This document shows, piece after piece, positions 17,007-25,020 of a DNA stretch of 50,097 nucleotides. Origin of the DNA: a virus; IMG/VR virus record IMGVR_UViG_3300030393_000004, positions 1 through 50,097 of that record; one strand, given 5' to 3'. The position numbers and the translations under genes are program-made. Each line of letters opens with the position of its first letter. Position 1 is the stretch's first letter. Under the pieces are notes generated by a model. The model made no database searches, was not told the DNA's origin, and saw only the letters and a list, made by a program, of their open reading frames with translations.

Positions 17007-17293
17007 ACACACCACAAGAAAGACGTGAAGCAGCCAAATGCATAGCAAAGATGCGCCCAGAACCAACACGCAAGCGCTTGCCACGCAATTCGCGCGCATT
17101 GGAGATTGACCATATGCGTGATGCACAAGCGCTCGTCAAGTTAGAAAATGGTGAAGAAATTGAAGTTCCAAGCTATAAGCTATCAGAGACAAATAAGATC
17201 AACTATAGCCAACAATCGATTTATGGCGCACGTACTGGCAAACAAAATTCACCTTGGCAGCAAGGTTGTTACTTAAATAAGACGAGTGTTTAG
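17003..17293 (+). CDS. Hypothetical basic protein
   Basis: 96 aa, strongly basic first half (MRPEPTRKRLPRNSR), no recognised domain. ATGA overlap with the preceding gene. Confidence 0.55.
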   Translation: MNTPQERREAAKCIAKMRPEPTRKRLPRNSRALEIDHMRDAQALVKLENGEEIEVPSYKLSETNKINYSQQSIYGARTGKQNSPWQQGCYLNKTSV

Positions 17294-17295
17294 TT

Positions 17296-17652
17296 ATGGA
17301 AATGAAATTCAGAGGTATCGATATAAAAACTGGTGAAATGGTTTTTGGTGGCGGCATTGATTCACAGCGAGATACGCCAATTATCATTAACCATGGTGAG
17401 CGCTATTTTGTTGATGCAAAGACTGTGGGTATGTTTACTGGAATGAAAGACATTGACGACAATGAACTTTATCAAGGTGACATTGTTGAAGTTGATGGTG
17501 ACATTGAAGTTATTAGATTTGATGGAGGGGCTTTTTGTGTTGATGTGCGCGGGTGTGATTACGACTTCACAGCAATCGGATGGGCGCAGTCGAACAATGC
17601 AATATCAAAGCTAGGCAACATTCACCAAAACCATGAGCTACTGGAGCAATAA
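17296..17652 (+). CDS. YopX-family protein
   Basis: 118 aa. MKFRGIDIKTGEMV at the start, VGMFTGMKDIDDNELYQGDIVE in the middle and LGNIHQNHELL at the end match the YopX (DUF1653/PF09643-type) layout of small beta-rich phage proteins. Molecular role in phages is not established. Confidence 0.8.
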   Translation: MEMKFRGIDIKTGEMVFGGGIDSQRDTPIIINHGERYFVDAKTVGMFTGMKDIDDNELYQGDIVEVDGDIEVIRFDGGAFCVDVRGCDYDFTAIGWAQSNNAISKLGNIHQNHELLEQ

Positions 17653-17653
17653 A

Positions 17654-18136
17654 ATGAAAGCATCACAACTAAAAAAATGGCCTAGCAACATTCAACCGCA
17701 CGAATGGCCGAAGGGTACACTTGACCATATGGACGCAGATTTATTCACTGACTGTGTTTTTCCATTGCGTAAAAAGTCAGGCATCCCAATAACACCAAGC
17801 TCTCTATATGGCGCTCACGTTCGTCATGATAATGGAGGAAGCCGTCACAGCACTAAAGAAGAAACGCGCCTTGCAGATGCCACAGATTTGCACGTATCGA
17901 GCATTAGTCGAATGGTTGCGCTAATGAACTATGCAGAATCGATCCCAGCAATTGGCGGTATTGGCATTTACTTCGACACAAACACACCGTTAGTTCATAT
18001 CGACAAGCGTCCAAATAGATTGGTTTGGCTTTGTTGTCAAGAATGGAATAAGACCACTGAAAAGTGGGAGCGCGTTTATCTGTATCGTGAAAACGATCCT
18101 ATTAAGTTCTACCAAAAACTAGGGGAGTTACTTTAA
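17654..18136 (+). CDS. Putative M15-type peptidase endolysin
   Basis: 160 aa from the ATG at 17654 with GGAG eight bases upstream. GGSRHSTKEETRLADATDLH and LVHIDKRP supply the H...D...H arrangement of M15 D-Ala-D-Ala carboxypeptidase/L-Ala-D-Glu peptidases, with GGIGIYFDTNTP between. It would cut the cross-linking peptide of peptidoglycan. No signal peptide. The holin gene follows with a 1-nt stop/start overlap, supporting the lysis role. Confidence 0.65.
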   Translation: MKASQLKKWPSNIQPHEWPKGTLDHMDADLFTDCVFPLRKKSGIPITPSSLYGAHVRHDNGGSRHSTKEETRLADATDLHVSSISRMVALMNYAESIPAIGGIGIYFDTNTPLVHIDKRPNRLVWLCCQEWNKTTEKWERVYLYRENDPIKFYQKLGELL

Positions 18137-18636
18137 TGGAATGGCTAAAAAAAATAGCCGGTTACGCGCCTGACATTGTTGGTGCAATTGTATCTGGTGG
18201 CGCAACGCTGCCAGCTACGGCACTTCGCATTATCAGCAAAGAGTTAACCGGTGTTGAAACGGACAATATTGATTTGGTTGAAAAGGCAGTAAACAACGCA
18301 ACGCCAGATCAACTATTGAAATTGAAGCAGGCTAACTTTGACTTTATTGTTCGAAAGATGCAGTTACAAAATGAAGAGTTAGCCAATCAACGAGCCGACA
18401 CGCAAGACGCACGTAAAGAGCATAAAGGCCACTGGATGACTTGGTTGTTACCTTTGCTTATGTTTTTGCTGTTTAGCGCCATGGCTTACTGGTTGATCAA
18501 GTACGCGATACCAGCGGAGAACAAAGACATACTTGTATTCATGGCTGGCCAAGTATCTGGATTTATGGCGGCAGGTGTTACGTATTGGTTAGGGTCTAGC
18601 CGTGGCAGTGCTGAGAAGCAGGTTAAATTTAAGTAA
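18136..18636 (+). CDS. 3-TM holin family protein
   Basis: 166 aa. N-terminal amphipathic region with IVGAIVSGGATLPATALRII, then two clear membrane helices (WLLPLLMFLLFSAMAYWLI and ILVFMAGQVSGFMAAGVTYWL), ending in the diagnostic YWLGSSRGSAEK of the GTA/3-TM holin group. It permeabilises the inner membrane to release the endolysin encoded directly upstream. Confidence 0.8.
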   Translation: MEWLKKIAGYAPDIVGAIVSGGATLPATALRIISKELTGVETDNIDLVEKAVNNATPDQLLKLKQANFDFIVRKMQLQNEELANQRADTQDARKEHKGHWMTWLLPLLMFLLFSAMAYWLIKYAIPAENKDILVFMAGQVSGFMAAGVTYWLGSSRGSAEKQVKFK

Positions 18637-18641
18637 CACAT

Positions 18642-18671
18642 ACAAAAAAAGCCCCTAGGCAAAGGGGCTTT
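18642..18671. terminator. Hairpin terminator, stronger on the minus strand
   Basis: AGCCCC-taggcaaa-GGGGCT. The T-tract is seven bases on the minus strand but only three on the plus strand, so on the plus strand it may only partly stop transcription from the holin gene. Confidence 0.6.
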
Positions 18672-18736
18672 ACAACTACAGGTCAAAACTACCAATTAAC
18701 AACAGGTTCGAACATTTTAAACAGGAAGGTTATACA

Positions 18737-19363
18737 ATGAAAAGCTTACTAACCGTGGTAATAGTAACGTGCTTAGCGACTGGGTGCAACTCAGAGCAAA
18801 GCGCACCAGCACAACAAAAGATAGTAACAGCGCCAGATACAAAACCGCAAGTCGATCCGCCGGTATTGATGCCAGAGTCAGAAGCACCAGAATCGCCAGT
18901 AGTGGAAGTGCCATCAATTCCACTAGACCCATCAGAACCAATCGCCCCACCAATAATAGAGCCAGAACCCGTGGCAACACTACCCATATTCATCGATGAA
19001 GGCATAACAACTCACGCTCAGAAACCATACAGCGGCACAGTCACGCGTGGTGGTGATGCTTATCTGCGATACAACCAAGACGCGCAATACTTCAATGACT
19101 TTGAGTTACCAGAGTGGAATGTCACATATCGATATGAGCCGTTTTTGGAAGTGTTGATTACCGATGGTGGTGAAACACTTTGCGCTAGATATTCGTGGAA
19201 GTTGAAAGGCTTTGGTTATGCACGACCCGTGTGTTTATGGTCAGATACTCGCGCAGCTGTGCCGCTTGAAGACATGAAAGCCGCATACTACGGATATTCA
19301 GTCGTGGAAACTCGCGTTTGGTTGAGTGGTTTTGTTGAGTTTGGGGTTGGTGTTTCTATGTAG
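18737..19363 (+). CDS. Phage lipoprotein with proline-rich linker
   Basis: 208 aa. Signal sequence MKSLLTVVIVTCLATGC with a lipobox-like LATGC (Cys 17). Residues about 20-85 are Pro/Glu/Val-rich, an extended periplasmic linker; residues 100-208 form a globular domain with GETLCARYSWK and ARPVCLW (two Cys, possible disulfide). It follows the endolysin and holin, so it could act in outer-membrane disruption or superinfection exclusion; it is much longer than typical o-spanins. Start preceded by TTAAACAGGA. Confidence 0.65.
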   Translation: MKSLLTVVIVTCLATGCNSEQSAPAQQKIVTAPDTKPQVDPPVLMPESEAPESPVVEVPSIPLDPSEPIAPPIIEPEPVATLPIFIDEGITTHAQKPYSGTVTRGGDAYLRYNQDAQYFNDFELPEWNVTYRYEPFLEVLITDGGETLCARYSWKLKGFGYARPVCLWSDTRAAVPLEDMKAAYYGYSVVETRVWLSGFVEFGVGVSM

Positions 19364-19375
19364 CGGAATGAATAA

Positions 19376-19395
19376 AGCCCCATTACGGGGCTTTT
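19376..19395. terminator. Bidirectional terminator between converging operons
   Basis: AGCCCC-attac-GGGGCT, T-rich on the plus side and AAT-flanked on the minus side, between the lipoprotein gene and the tail fibre gene that converge here. Confidence 0.75.
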
Positions 19396-19397
19396 GT

Positions 19398-21590
19398 TTA
19401 ATTTAACTCATACCAACCATTAGGGTAGTGAGCGATCACCTGTATGTCTATGTTGTTAGGGTCAACCGATCCAGACGCGTTAGTCCACCGATACTGGAAT
19501 GACGCTGCGCTATTTGGAGAACCACCAGATAGAGATATTACAGACGCCGAAGATCCGTCAAATATAGGTGACACACCCTGGCTTACTCCCCCCAGCCTAA
19601 CTTCCATCCATGTTGGCTTTGATCCGTTGTACGGGAAGTTTATGGCTGAGTTTGGTACAGCTTGAAGAATATTAAACGTCCTTATCTTCGGTGCGTCAAC
19701 AAGCATAAGCTGAGATGATGTAATACTGTTTACATCACCCTGCACATCAACATAAGTACCATCTACAGTCAAATTATCAAGCGTATAGCGACCTGACAAT
19801 TGCATACATATGTTTGACGAGTTCATTACATTAGCCTGAGAGCCAGTCAGCAACTTAAGTGCTCCGTCAGGCTCTGTGCCTCTTTTTACTATGTTTGCAA
19901 TCTGCACCGTTGATTTAAAACTTAAAACTAGCGGCAGAGTTGAGCCTGAAGGTATTTTAATATCCTGCATGTAAAGCCCATCAACATCAGCGGCACAGTT
20001 TGATAAGTTTAATCCGTTCTGAGTTATCTCGGATAACTCCCAGTGCCAATTGTCAATATTTAGATTGAATACTGAGTTTGCAACAATCAAACTCTTCATC
20101 TTACCTTGTCCTGACTCATATGTTCTAATGTTTACCTCACCTATGGAGTTAAGAACGAGTGCGGCATCAGCCTCCGTTGTCTTGCTGCTGAAACCGCCAC
20201 AGTTAGTAATATTTATTGTAGTACCACCACCAGAAAGATCGTTCCTGTCACCATCAACTCTAATCTGAGCTAGGTTATAATTATCGCACCTACAATGCTC
20301 GTAACTCTGCCAGAATGAAACTTGATCTGAATGTATCCCGTAAGTCCCTCCCGTAGTGTGAATATGAGAGAGTTTAGCGTTGTGGTTCTCGTCAGTTAGA
20401 AATATCGCAGGTGCTGTTTGTGCTTGTAAATCATTTTCAAACCGGGCCCAAAACCCCTTCATATGAAAGAAGTCCATACCTGCCGTAAAAGATAACACTG
20501 ATTTTGAATTATCGGACTGCTCGAATACGCACGCCCTCTCAGGTCTATCGCTTGATATTGGTGCGGAGAGGCTTGGAGTTTCCGACATATTGCAAACGTC
20601 TTTATGATTTGGATTGATAAACGTTTTGTTTGTTACAGCTATAGCGCTAGCTGCCTCAAGTCTCAGGTGATTATCTGCATTTTCATTCTTAATGCCTACA
20701 TCAACCGTGCCAACCCCTTTACTCGCATCAACAACCAAAACTGCCGTATTACCGCCGCCTGCATCAATAACGCCGTATCCGTCAGAAATCCCGCCATGAA
20801 CAACCTTAAATCTAGCGCATCCTCTTTCTTCGACCTCAAATACAGAATTAACCGGAAGTAACTGTTTTAATGCGTCTTCAACTAATGCTATTGTTGATAC
20901 CTTATCAGGTTCAGAGACAAGATGCCCCGTCGCCACACTCCCCTGCTCAAACTTCACAGATCCAAGCGGAGTCAACACAGCGCTAACATCCTCAAGCGCA
21001 TCAGTTGTTACAGTAATGCGATACTCATCACCAACCAGAGAAAAAGAAACACCACGTGAGCGAGGCTTGCCGTCGAAGTCGGCCACAGATGCAGTGAGTT
21101 GATCGGAAGTCAAGCGCTCAATACCGCCTGCATTCGGCACAGCAAAATACAAATCACCACCAGACCAAGACACGCGACCATCAATGTAAGTTAAGTTGGT
21201 GATGCCCGTAGTTTCATTGGCAAAAACACCAGAGAATATTTGATAACCAGGCGGGTAACTTGCTGGTGTCGCGCTAGGCAGCGGCTGAGAGTCGTCAGGC
21301 GTTTGAATTAGAAAGTTATGGTTTGATAGCAGGTTTGCGCCATTACCAAGCGAGGCCTTGTAAGCCTTGAATAATTGAGAATCGTCAGGAGTGTCAGGTA
21401 GGCCGTTGTACTTGAAACCGGCGTCATTCATGATCGCCTCATCACGAGCAAGTAACTCGTTACGGTCAATGGCTTTTAACGGAGAGCCGTTATTCGTTGT
21501 TGATGGGTTATTGTCGCGGAATTTACCGCCTTGATAATCCGGATCGACATCGACTGCGCCCGGATACTTTTCGCTAGGTGAGTAAGCCAT
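19398..21590 (-). CDS. Tail fibre / tailspike protein
   Basis: 730 aa, the last gene of the late tail operon. The N-terminal about 80 residues (KYPGAVDVDPDYQGGKFRDNNP, RNELLARDEAIMNDAGF) look like an adaptor that anchors to the baseplate. The middle and C-terminal parts are rich in short beta repeats (NITNCGGF, LNLSNCAADVDGLYMQ), suggesting a right-handed beta-helix spike with a jelly-roll-like tip. Role: host receptor binding, possibly polysaccharide cleavage; catalytic residues are not identifiable by eye. Confidence 0.75.
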   Translation of the reverse strand: MAYSPSEKYPGAVDVDPDYQGGKFRDNNPSTTNNGSPLKAIDRNELLARDEAIMNDAGFKYNGLPDTPDDSQLFKAYKASLGNGANLLSNHNFLIQTPDDSQPLPSATPASYPPGYQIFSGVFANETTGITNLTYIDGRVSWSGGDLYFAVPNAGGIERLTSDQLTASVADFDGKPRSRGVSFSLVGDEYRITVTTDALEDVSAVLTPLGSVKFEQGSVATGHLVSEPDKVSTIALVEDALKQLLPVNSVFEVEERGCARFKVVHGGISDGYGVIDAGGGNTAVLVVDASKGVGTVDVGIKNENADNHLRLEAASAIAVTNKTFINPNHKDVCNMSETPSLSAPISSDRPERACVFEQSDNSKSVLSFTAGMDFFHMKGFWARFENDLQAQTAPAIFLTDENHNAKLSHIHTTGGTYGIHSDQVSFWQSYEHCRCDNYNLAQIRVDGDRNDLSGGGTTINITNCGGFSSKTTEADAALVLNSIGEVNIRTYESGQGKMKSLIVANSVFNLNIDNWHWELSEITQNGLNLSNCAADVDGLYMQDIKIPSGSTLPLVLSFKSTVQIANIVKRGTEPDGALKLLTGSQANVMNSSNICMQLSGRYTLDNLTVDGTYVDVQGDVNSITSSQLMLVDAPKIRTFNILQAVPNSAINFPYNGSKPTWMEVRLGGVSQGVSPIFDGSSASVISLSGGSPNSAASFQYRWTNASGSVDPNNIDIQVIAHYPNGWYELN

Positions 21591-21637
21591 TGCTATTCCT
21601 CGTTAGGCCAAGGAATAGCGTTAGCCGTGCGGTGTGG

Positions 21638-21982
21638 CTATTCCGTTGGTTTATCTTCACTAAGTGATATTAAATCACGCGTATTCACATAGTATACATC
21701 AAGCTTGCCTAGAGCGAAAAACTCGACTTTAGCGGTTACGCCGATATCAAACGCGGTTACGTCTTTATCTTGTGGAATAGTGGTGCATGAGTTGTTCACC
21801 TCTGCCAGTTGAACTTCGAGAACTGGCTCGTTAATCAACATGCGTTCGGCATAGTTTAGGGTGGTGAGTGTTTTACATGCGACTGATTTGGCGGCTAGTT
21901 GCATGTTTGGTGCGGCTTGTGCGGATGCAGACAATATGGATGCGATCAATGCTAAGGGTGCGGCTAGTTTGTATTTATCCAT
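21638..21982 (-). CDS. Exported small protein
   Basis: 114 aa with a good signal peptide (KLAAPLALIASILSASAQA, cleavage near residue 23) and a periplasmic domain holding two Cys (VACKTL and NSCTTI). Ribosome leader AACAGGA. It directly follows the membrane/coiled-coil gene at 21995, so the two may act as a pair, for example in lysis, but there is no lipobox. Confidence 0.6.
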   Translation of the reverse strand: MDKYKLAAPLALIASILSASAQAAPNMQLAAKSVACKTLTTLNYAERMLINEPVLEVQLAEVNNSCTTIPQDKDVTAFDIGVTAKVEFFALGKLDVYYVNTRDLISLSEDKPTE

Positions 21983-21994
21983 AACTTTGTCCTG

Positions 21995-22369
21995 TTAGTT
22001 AGAAATCTTGGTGTTTATCTCTTTGACATCAACCTCAATCGCCCCAATGCGGGTTGAATTGACGGCTGTATCTTTTCGCATGAAAGCGATTTCCGCGAGT
22101 ATTTCCTTTGATATTTGCCTTTGCTCTTTCTGCCCATCAATAACAATGGCTTGAAACGCGTCTATACGCGCCTCTGCTGAACTTAATCGAGCCTCATAAC
22201 CAGATGCCCTATCAACCAAAGGTTTTCTGTCTCGTAGTGTCTGCGTGTTGGCATTAACTTGTGTTTGTACGCTTCCTGCTGCGTAATTGGCTGTCCCATA
22301 GCCAACAAAGCCCGCTACAAATAGCGATGAGCCCACAGTGACAAGGAATGATTGTAATGAAGATGGCAT
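21995..22369 (-). CDS. Membrane-anchored coiled-coil protein (possible i-spanin)
   Basis: 124 aa. One N-terminal membrane helix (LVTVGSSLFVAGFVGYGTANYAA), then about 90 residues of helical coiled coil (RASGYEARLSSAEARIDAF, EIAFMRKDTAVNSTRIGAIEVDVKEI). This is the layout of inner-membrane spanins and of phage hemolysin-XhlA-like proteins. Placed beside three other exported or membrane genes. Confidence 0.55.
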   Translation of the reverse strand: MPSSLQSFLVTVGSSLFVAGFVGYGTANYAAGSVQTQVNANTQTLRDRKPLVDRASGYEARLSSAEARIDAFQAIVIDGQKEQRQISKEILAEIAFMRKDTAVNSTRIGAIEVDVKEINTKISN

Positions 22370-22378
22370 AGCTATAAA

Positions 22379-22420
22379 GCCCTGATTAATTTAGTTAGTT
22401 TCAGTATATCAAATCAGGGC
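22379..22420 (-). repeat. Inverted repeat in the membrane-protein cluster
   Basis: GCCCTGATT (22379-22387) and AATCAGGGC (22412-22420), 9-bp perfect arms separated by 24 nt. On the minus strand the 3-prime arm is followed by only three T, so it may be a weak terminator or leader hairpin for the gene at 22369. Confidence 0.45.
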
Positions 22421-22431
22421 GGTTGTTGTTG

Positions 22432-22530
22432 CTATGTCAGAGCTAAGTAAATACCAATTGCATATTTGCAGGCTAAGCAGGCAAACAGCGTGTATGCGGC
22501 ATAGGTTAGTGTGGTTTTTATTATTTCCAC
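22432..22530 (-). CDS. Single-span membrane microprotein
   Basis: 32 aa with a GTG start and GGAGA upstream; the sequence is almost one membrane helix (TYAAYTLFACLACKYAIGIYL). Overlaps the preceding microprotein by 10 nt. Holin- or pinholin-like size, but function unproven. Confidence 0.5.
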   Translation of the reverse strand: MEIIKTTLTYAAYTLFACLACKYAIGIYLALT

Positions 22531-22619
22531 CTCATTATCTCCAAGTAAAGATCTACCCATATCGCAAAAGTAATTGCTGCGGGTATGGCTAGGGCTATGC
22601 GTTGTTGGTTAGTTGTCAT
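22521..22619 (-). CDS. Single-span membrane microprotein
   Basis: 32 aa; RIALAIPAAITFAIWVDLYLEI is a membrane helix. Starts inside the upstream zinc-finger gene and overlaps the next microprotein, so the three are translationally linked. Confidence 0.5.
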   Translation of the reverse strand: MTTNQQRIALAIPAAITFAIWVDLYLEIMRWK

Positions 22620-22782
22620 TATCAAAAACATCGTCGTCTTGTGTTTTTCTGCACCAAGTAAAGCTACATCGACTTCCGTTACTCTTGAATCCGTGACAGT
22701 GACCGCGTGGATTTACCCACTTAACGCAATCTGTTGTGCCAAACATCTCGCTACCGCACTCTGGACATTTAAACTCACTCAT
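22609..22782 (-). CDS. Small zinc-finger protein
   Basis: 57 aa. KCPECGSEMF, TTDCVKW, GHCHGF and SRCSFTWC give several Cys/His pairs for one or two zinc sites; acidic tail DDDVFDNDN. Its ATG overlaps the TGA of the preceding gene. Confidence 0.6.
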   Translation of the reverse strand: MSEFKCPECGSEMFGTTDCVKWVNPRGHCHGFKSNGSRCSFTWCRKTQDDDVFDNDN

Positions 22783-23069
22783 CACTCACCCTCGCTTAGG
22801 CGCTTATTCTCTTCATTCAAATCGTGGATTGTTTTAGTTTGCGCTTTAACCAATTCTCTAAATGCATCCAATGATTCGCGTTGCTGCTTGTTTTCTTCGA
22901 TTAGTCGGTCGTGGTTTAACACTGCATGCTCAATAGCTGAATCTTGATCGCCATCTGACTCGTATTTACTACCGTATGAGTACCAAGTTACATCTTGAAC
23001 TTCGAAGCTCTTATTATGGTCAACTTGAAATGCTTCTGGAAACATCTCACTCATCTTAATGTTACTCAT
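22782..23069 (-). CDS. Hypothetical coiled-coil protein
   Basis: 95 aa from the ATG at 23069. The C-terminal half is a coiled coil (HDRLIEENKQQRESLDAFRE, KTIHDLNEENKRLSE). Linked by overlapping stop/start codons to genes on both sides. Function unknown. Confidence 0.55.
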   Translation of the reverse strand: MSNIKMSEMFPEAFQVDHNKSFEVQDVTWYSYGSKYESDGDQDSAIEHAVLNHDRLIEENKQQRESLDAFRELVKAQTKTIHDLNEENKRLSEGE

Positions 23070-23260
23070 CAAGCGCCCACCTTCATATAAGCCGTTACTA
23101 GCTCGTTTAATACATCGTCATGCGTAATCTTACGCGCCTTGTCACCGTTAGCGATAAGGTTGGCATGGTTGATCTTCTTAACCAGATATTCGAATCGGTC
23201 TTTGGTTGATTCTTTCACGCCAATCATCACGCGCTTCTCTTGTTTCTTATCGATAGCCAT
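23069..23260 (-). CDS. Small basic DNA-binding-like protein
   Basis: 63 aa from the ATG at 23260 with AAGGA upstream. MAIDKKQEKRVMIGVKESTKDRFEYL resembles the start of ribbon-helix-helix proteins, followed by a longer helix with KITHDDVLNELVTAYM, typical of CopG-like regulators. First gene of this leftward cluster, so it may autoregulate. Confidence 0.6.
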   Translation of the reverse strand: MAIDKKQEKRVMIGVKESTKDRFEYLVKKINHANLIANGDKARKITHDDVLNELVTAYMKVGA

Positions 23261-23332
23261 TTTGAGTCCTTGTTTTGGTTTGTGTTTATACACTAACACT
23301 ACATTGCAATGAGTACAAATAAATATATTTAA

Positions 23333-23361
23333 TTGACATCGACCAAAAACAAGCCAATAAT
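23333..23361 (+). promoter_or_regulatory. Promoter of the plus-strand cassette
   Basis: -35 TTGACA (consensus, 23333-23338), 17-nt spacer, -10 AATAAT (23356-23361), reading into the four-gene cassette 23391-24118. Confidence 0.65.
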
Positions 23362-23390
23362 GAATCATCAAAACGAAACAGGACGTACAA

Positions 23391-23564
23391 ATGAAAAACC
23401 ACCAAATGTGCGAAATCGTCACGCTACGGCGTAAAAACAAAACGCAAGCGGAAAGAGTAGATGAACTTGAGCGAATGCTCGTAAGGGCCGCAAACAAACT
23501 CGAATCCTACGACGGTACGGAGTTTTTTGTAGCTAAGATTAATATGTTTTTGGAGAATAAGTGA
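23391..23564 (+). CDS. Hypothetical 57-aa protein
   Basis: Begins MKNHQMCEIVTLRRKNKTQ; heptad-like middle (ERVDELERMLVRAANKLESY). ACAGGA ribosome site. First gene of the inverted accessory cassette. Confidence 0.55.
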   Translation: MKNHQMCEIVTLRRKNKTQAERVDELERMLVRAANKLESYDGTEFFVAKINMFLENK

Positions 23565-23755
23565 TGTTTATAGACTTCAGGGGTCAAACGGTTATTGGTG
23601 CTGACATTCAATTGACCAATGGTTGCGTAATAGCGAATGCTAGACTTATTGATTGCATGATAGATGATGTTGAAAATTCACCTTTTGATAAGCCACCTCT
23701 TCACAATTGCATTCTTGAAAATTGCACAAGAAGGAGTGATTACGATGATAAATAA
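23564..23755 (+). CDS. Hypothetical 63-aa protein
   Basis: Starts at the ATG overlapping the previous stop; GGAG upstream. The repeated pattern of ADIQLTNGCVIANARLIDCMI and NCILENC resembles short pentapeptide-like beta turns. Function unknown. Confidence 0.5.
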   Translation: MFIDFRGQTVIGADIQLTNGCVIANARLIDCMIDDVENSPFDKPPLHNCILENCTRRSDYDDK

Positions 23756-23879
23756 ACTAATAGGCGCAATCTGCACAACAACAGGCGTGTTAGTCATGTT
23801 TCTTGTGTGGTGTTTAATGTTCGGCTTGGTGATGTTTGCACCGGGTTTGGTTTTGTTGGTTGGGGAGTGGTTGAAGTGA
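23745..23879 (+). CDS. Small membrane protein
   Basis: 44 aa with an AAGGAG ribosome site. Two closely spaced hydrophobic stretches (AICTTTGVLVMFLVWCLMFG and LVMFAPGLVLLVGEWL), probably a hairpin of two membrane helices, like small class holins. Role unknown. Confidence 0.55.
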   Translation: MINKLIGAICTTTGVLVMFLVWCLMFGLVMFAPGLVLLVGEWLK

Positions 23880-24118
23880 TGGCTGATATTGTATCTTTGT
23901 GCCTAGGTGCTTTTGTTGTATGTTGGACTTATATCGCATTCTCTCTTGGTAGATATAAAACAGAACTATCAAGTTGGCATGAGACTAGAAGACTGGCGTG
24001 TGATAAAACCTGCATGTGCGGAAGTCCGATTGACTCTCACGGATGGTGGGATAACCATGGGCCAGTATCTCAACTAGATTGGCACGATAGCAACTTCGAT
24101 AAGCCAGTGTTTAAATAA
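23879..24118 (+). CDS. Membrane-anchored small Cys-rich protein
   Basis: 79 aa from the ATG at 23879, overlapping the previous stop. N-terminal membrane helix (IVSLCLGAFVVCWTYIAFSLG), then a basic stretch and a CMCGSPIDSHGWWDNHG motif that may bind a metal. Function unknown. Confidence 0.5.
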   Translation: MADIVSLCLGAFVVCWTYIAFSLGRYKTELSSWHETRRLACDKTCMCGSPIDSHGWWDNHGPVSQLDWHDSNFDKPVFK

Positions 24119-24122
24119 AAAC

Positions 24123-24152
24123 AACCCCCTCTACCGCAGAGGGGGTTTTTGT
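24123..24152. terminator. Bidirectional terminator
   Basis: AACCCCCTCT-accgc-AGAGGGGGTT, 10-bp stem with T runs on both strands, between the plus-strand cassette and the minus-strand tail gene at 24152. Confidence 0.85.
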
Positions 24153-24688
24153 TAACCCGCAGGCGCAATTTTAACTGCAAACATAATTAAGTCAGTTAGA
24201 ATCAAATCACCAGCCGTGTTAGATGATAGTTGCAGGCTAATCTTTTCATTAGCACCGATATTACCAAACACCACAGTTGAGAAACCAATAGCCGGTGATG
24301 AACCACCAAACGAAACACCTACAGGGTAGAATTTAATCCCACCCGTAAACTCTTGACCAGAATCACTAGCAATCTTTATCCCGATAAACGTATCAAGAAA
24401 CGCAGGGTCATCAGCAACAACAGTTCCACTAAAGTCAATTCGATAGTCATGAGGCGTTGCGTCTGCGTGCTCAATCGTAGCTAGTCCAGCAACGCCAGAA
24501 ATGAAATCGTTATCATAACCAGCAACAGGTGCCGCAAGGTCTGTGGTTAACGCAGCGGTTACAAACGCATTAGGATCTGAAGTGACCGCCGTGACTGCTA
24601 AGTCATTATTTGTAACTAGGATATTTGAAGGAGCGCCAGCAAACGGAGTGCTACCTCCTCCGCCCACACCTTTTTGTCCAAATGGCAT
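24152..24688 (-). CDS. Putative virion accessory protein
   Basis: 178 aa. A Gly-rich start (GVGGGGSTPF) followed by a beta-sandwich-like domain with alternating hydrophobic strands (FIGIKIASDSG, EKISLQLSSN, LILTDLIMFAVKI). Located between the baseplate gp48-like gene and the tail fibre, so likely a tail fibre accessory or a needle/cap protein. Family not recognised. Confidence 0.55.
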   Translation of the reverse strand: MPFGQKGVGGGGSTPFAGAPSNILVTNNDLAVTAVTSDPNAFVTAALTTDLAAPVAGYDNDFISGVAGLATIEHADATPHDYRIDFSGTVVADDPAFLDTFIGIKIASDSGQEFTGGIKFYPVGVSFGGSSPAIGFSTVVFGNIGANEKISLQLSSNTAGDLILTDLIMFAVKIAPAG

Positions 24689-24696
24689 AAATCCCC

Positions 24697-24993
24697 CTAA
24701 GCCGACGGCGTTACAGAAAGAAGCTGATCGCCTTTAGCCGACACAGCCCAAATCGTTGTTGCGTCAAAGTACGCTTCTGATTCACCTGATTTCAGGTATA
24801 GACTTGCAGGGTTTGACTTAAATCGGTTGGTTGTCCCTGCAAGAACAGGTTTTGTCGCCGCCTCAACCAAAATGATAGTGCTATCACTAGAACCACTAGC
24901 GCTACCTTGATGCAGCACAGAACCGCTCGCACCTGCATCAGCCAGTTCGATGAAATCATCATCTGGCACTGTAAATTGTATTGCATCTGCCAT
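24697..24993 (-). CDS. Putative small virion protein
   Basis: 98 aa, beta-rich and Ser/Ala-rich (SGSVLHQGSASGSSDSTIIL), ending in WAVSAKGDQLLSVT. The composition is typical of minor structural proteins. Sits between the gp48-like gene and 24152 in the late operon. Confidence 0.55.
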   Translation of the reverse strand: MADAIQFTVPDDDFIELADAGASGSVLHQGSASGSSDSTIILVEAATKPVLAGTTNRFKSNPASLYLKSGESEAYFDATTIWAVSAKGDQLLSVTPSA

Positions 24994-25020
24994 TGTTAGG
25001 CTCCTTATGTGCGTCTTGTG

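Noticed and set aside
18717-19005. Minus-strand Ser/Gly/Leu-rich frames inside the lipoprotein gene
   Set aside because: They mirror the proline-rich linker codons on the other strand; the plus-strand protein has a signal sequence and lipobox.
22585-22947. 120-aa plus-strand frame opposite the small zinc-finger and coiled-coil genes
   Set aside because: Antisense to a chain of tightly overlapping minus-strand genes with good ribosome sites.
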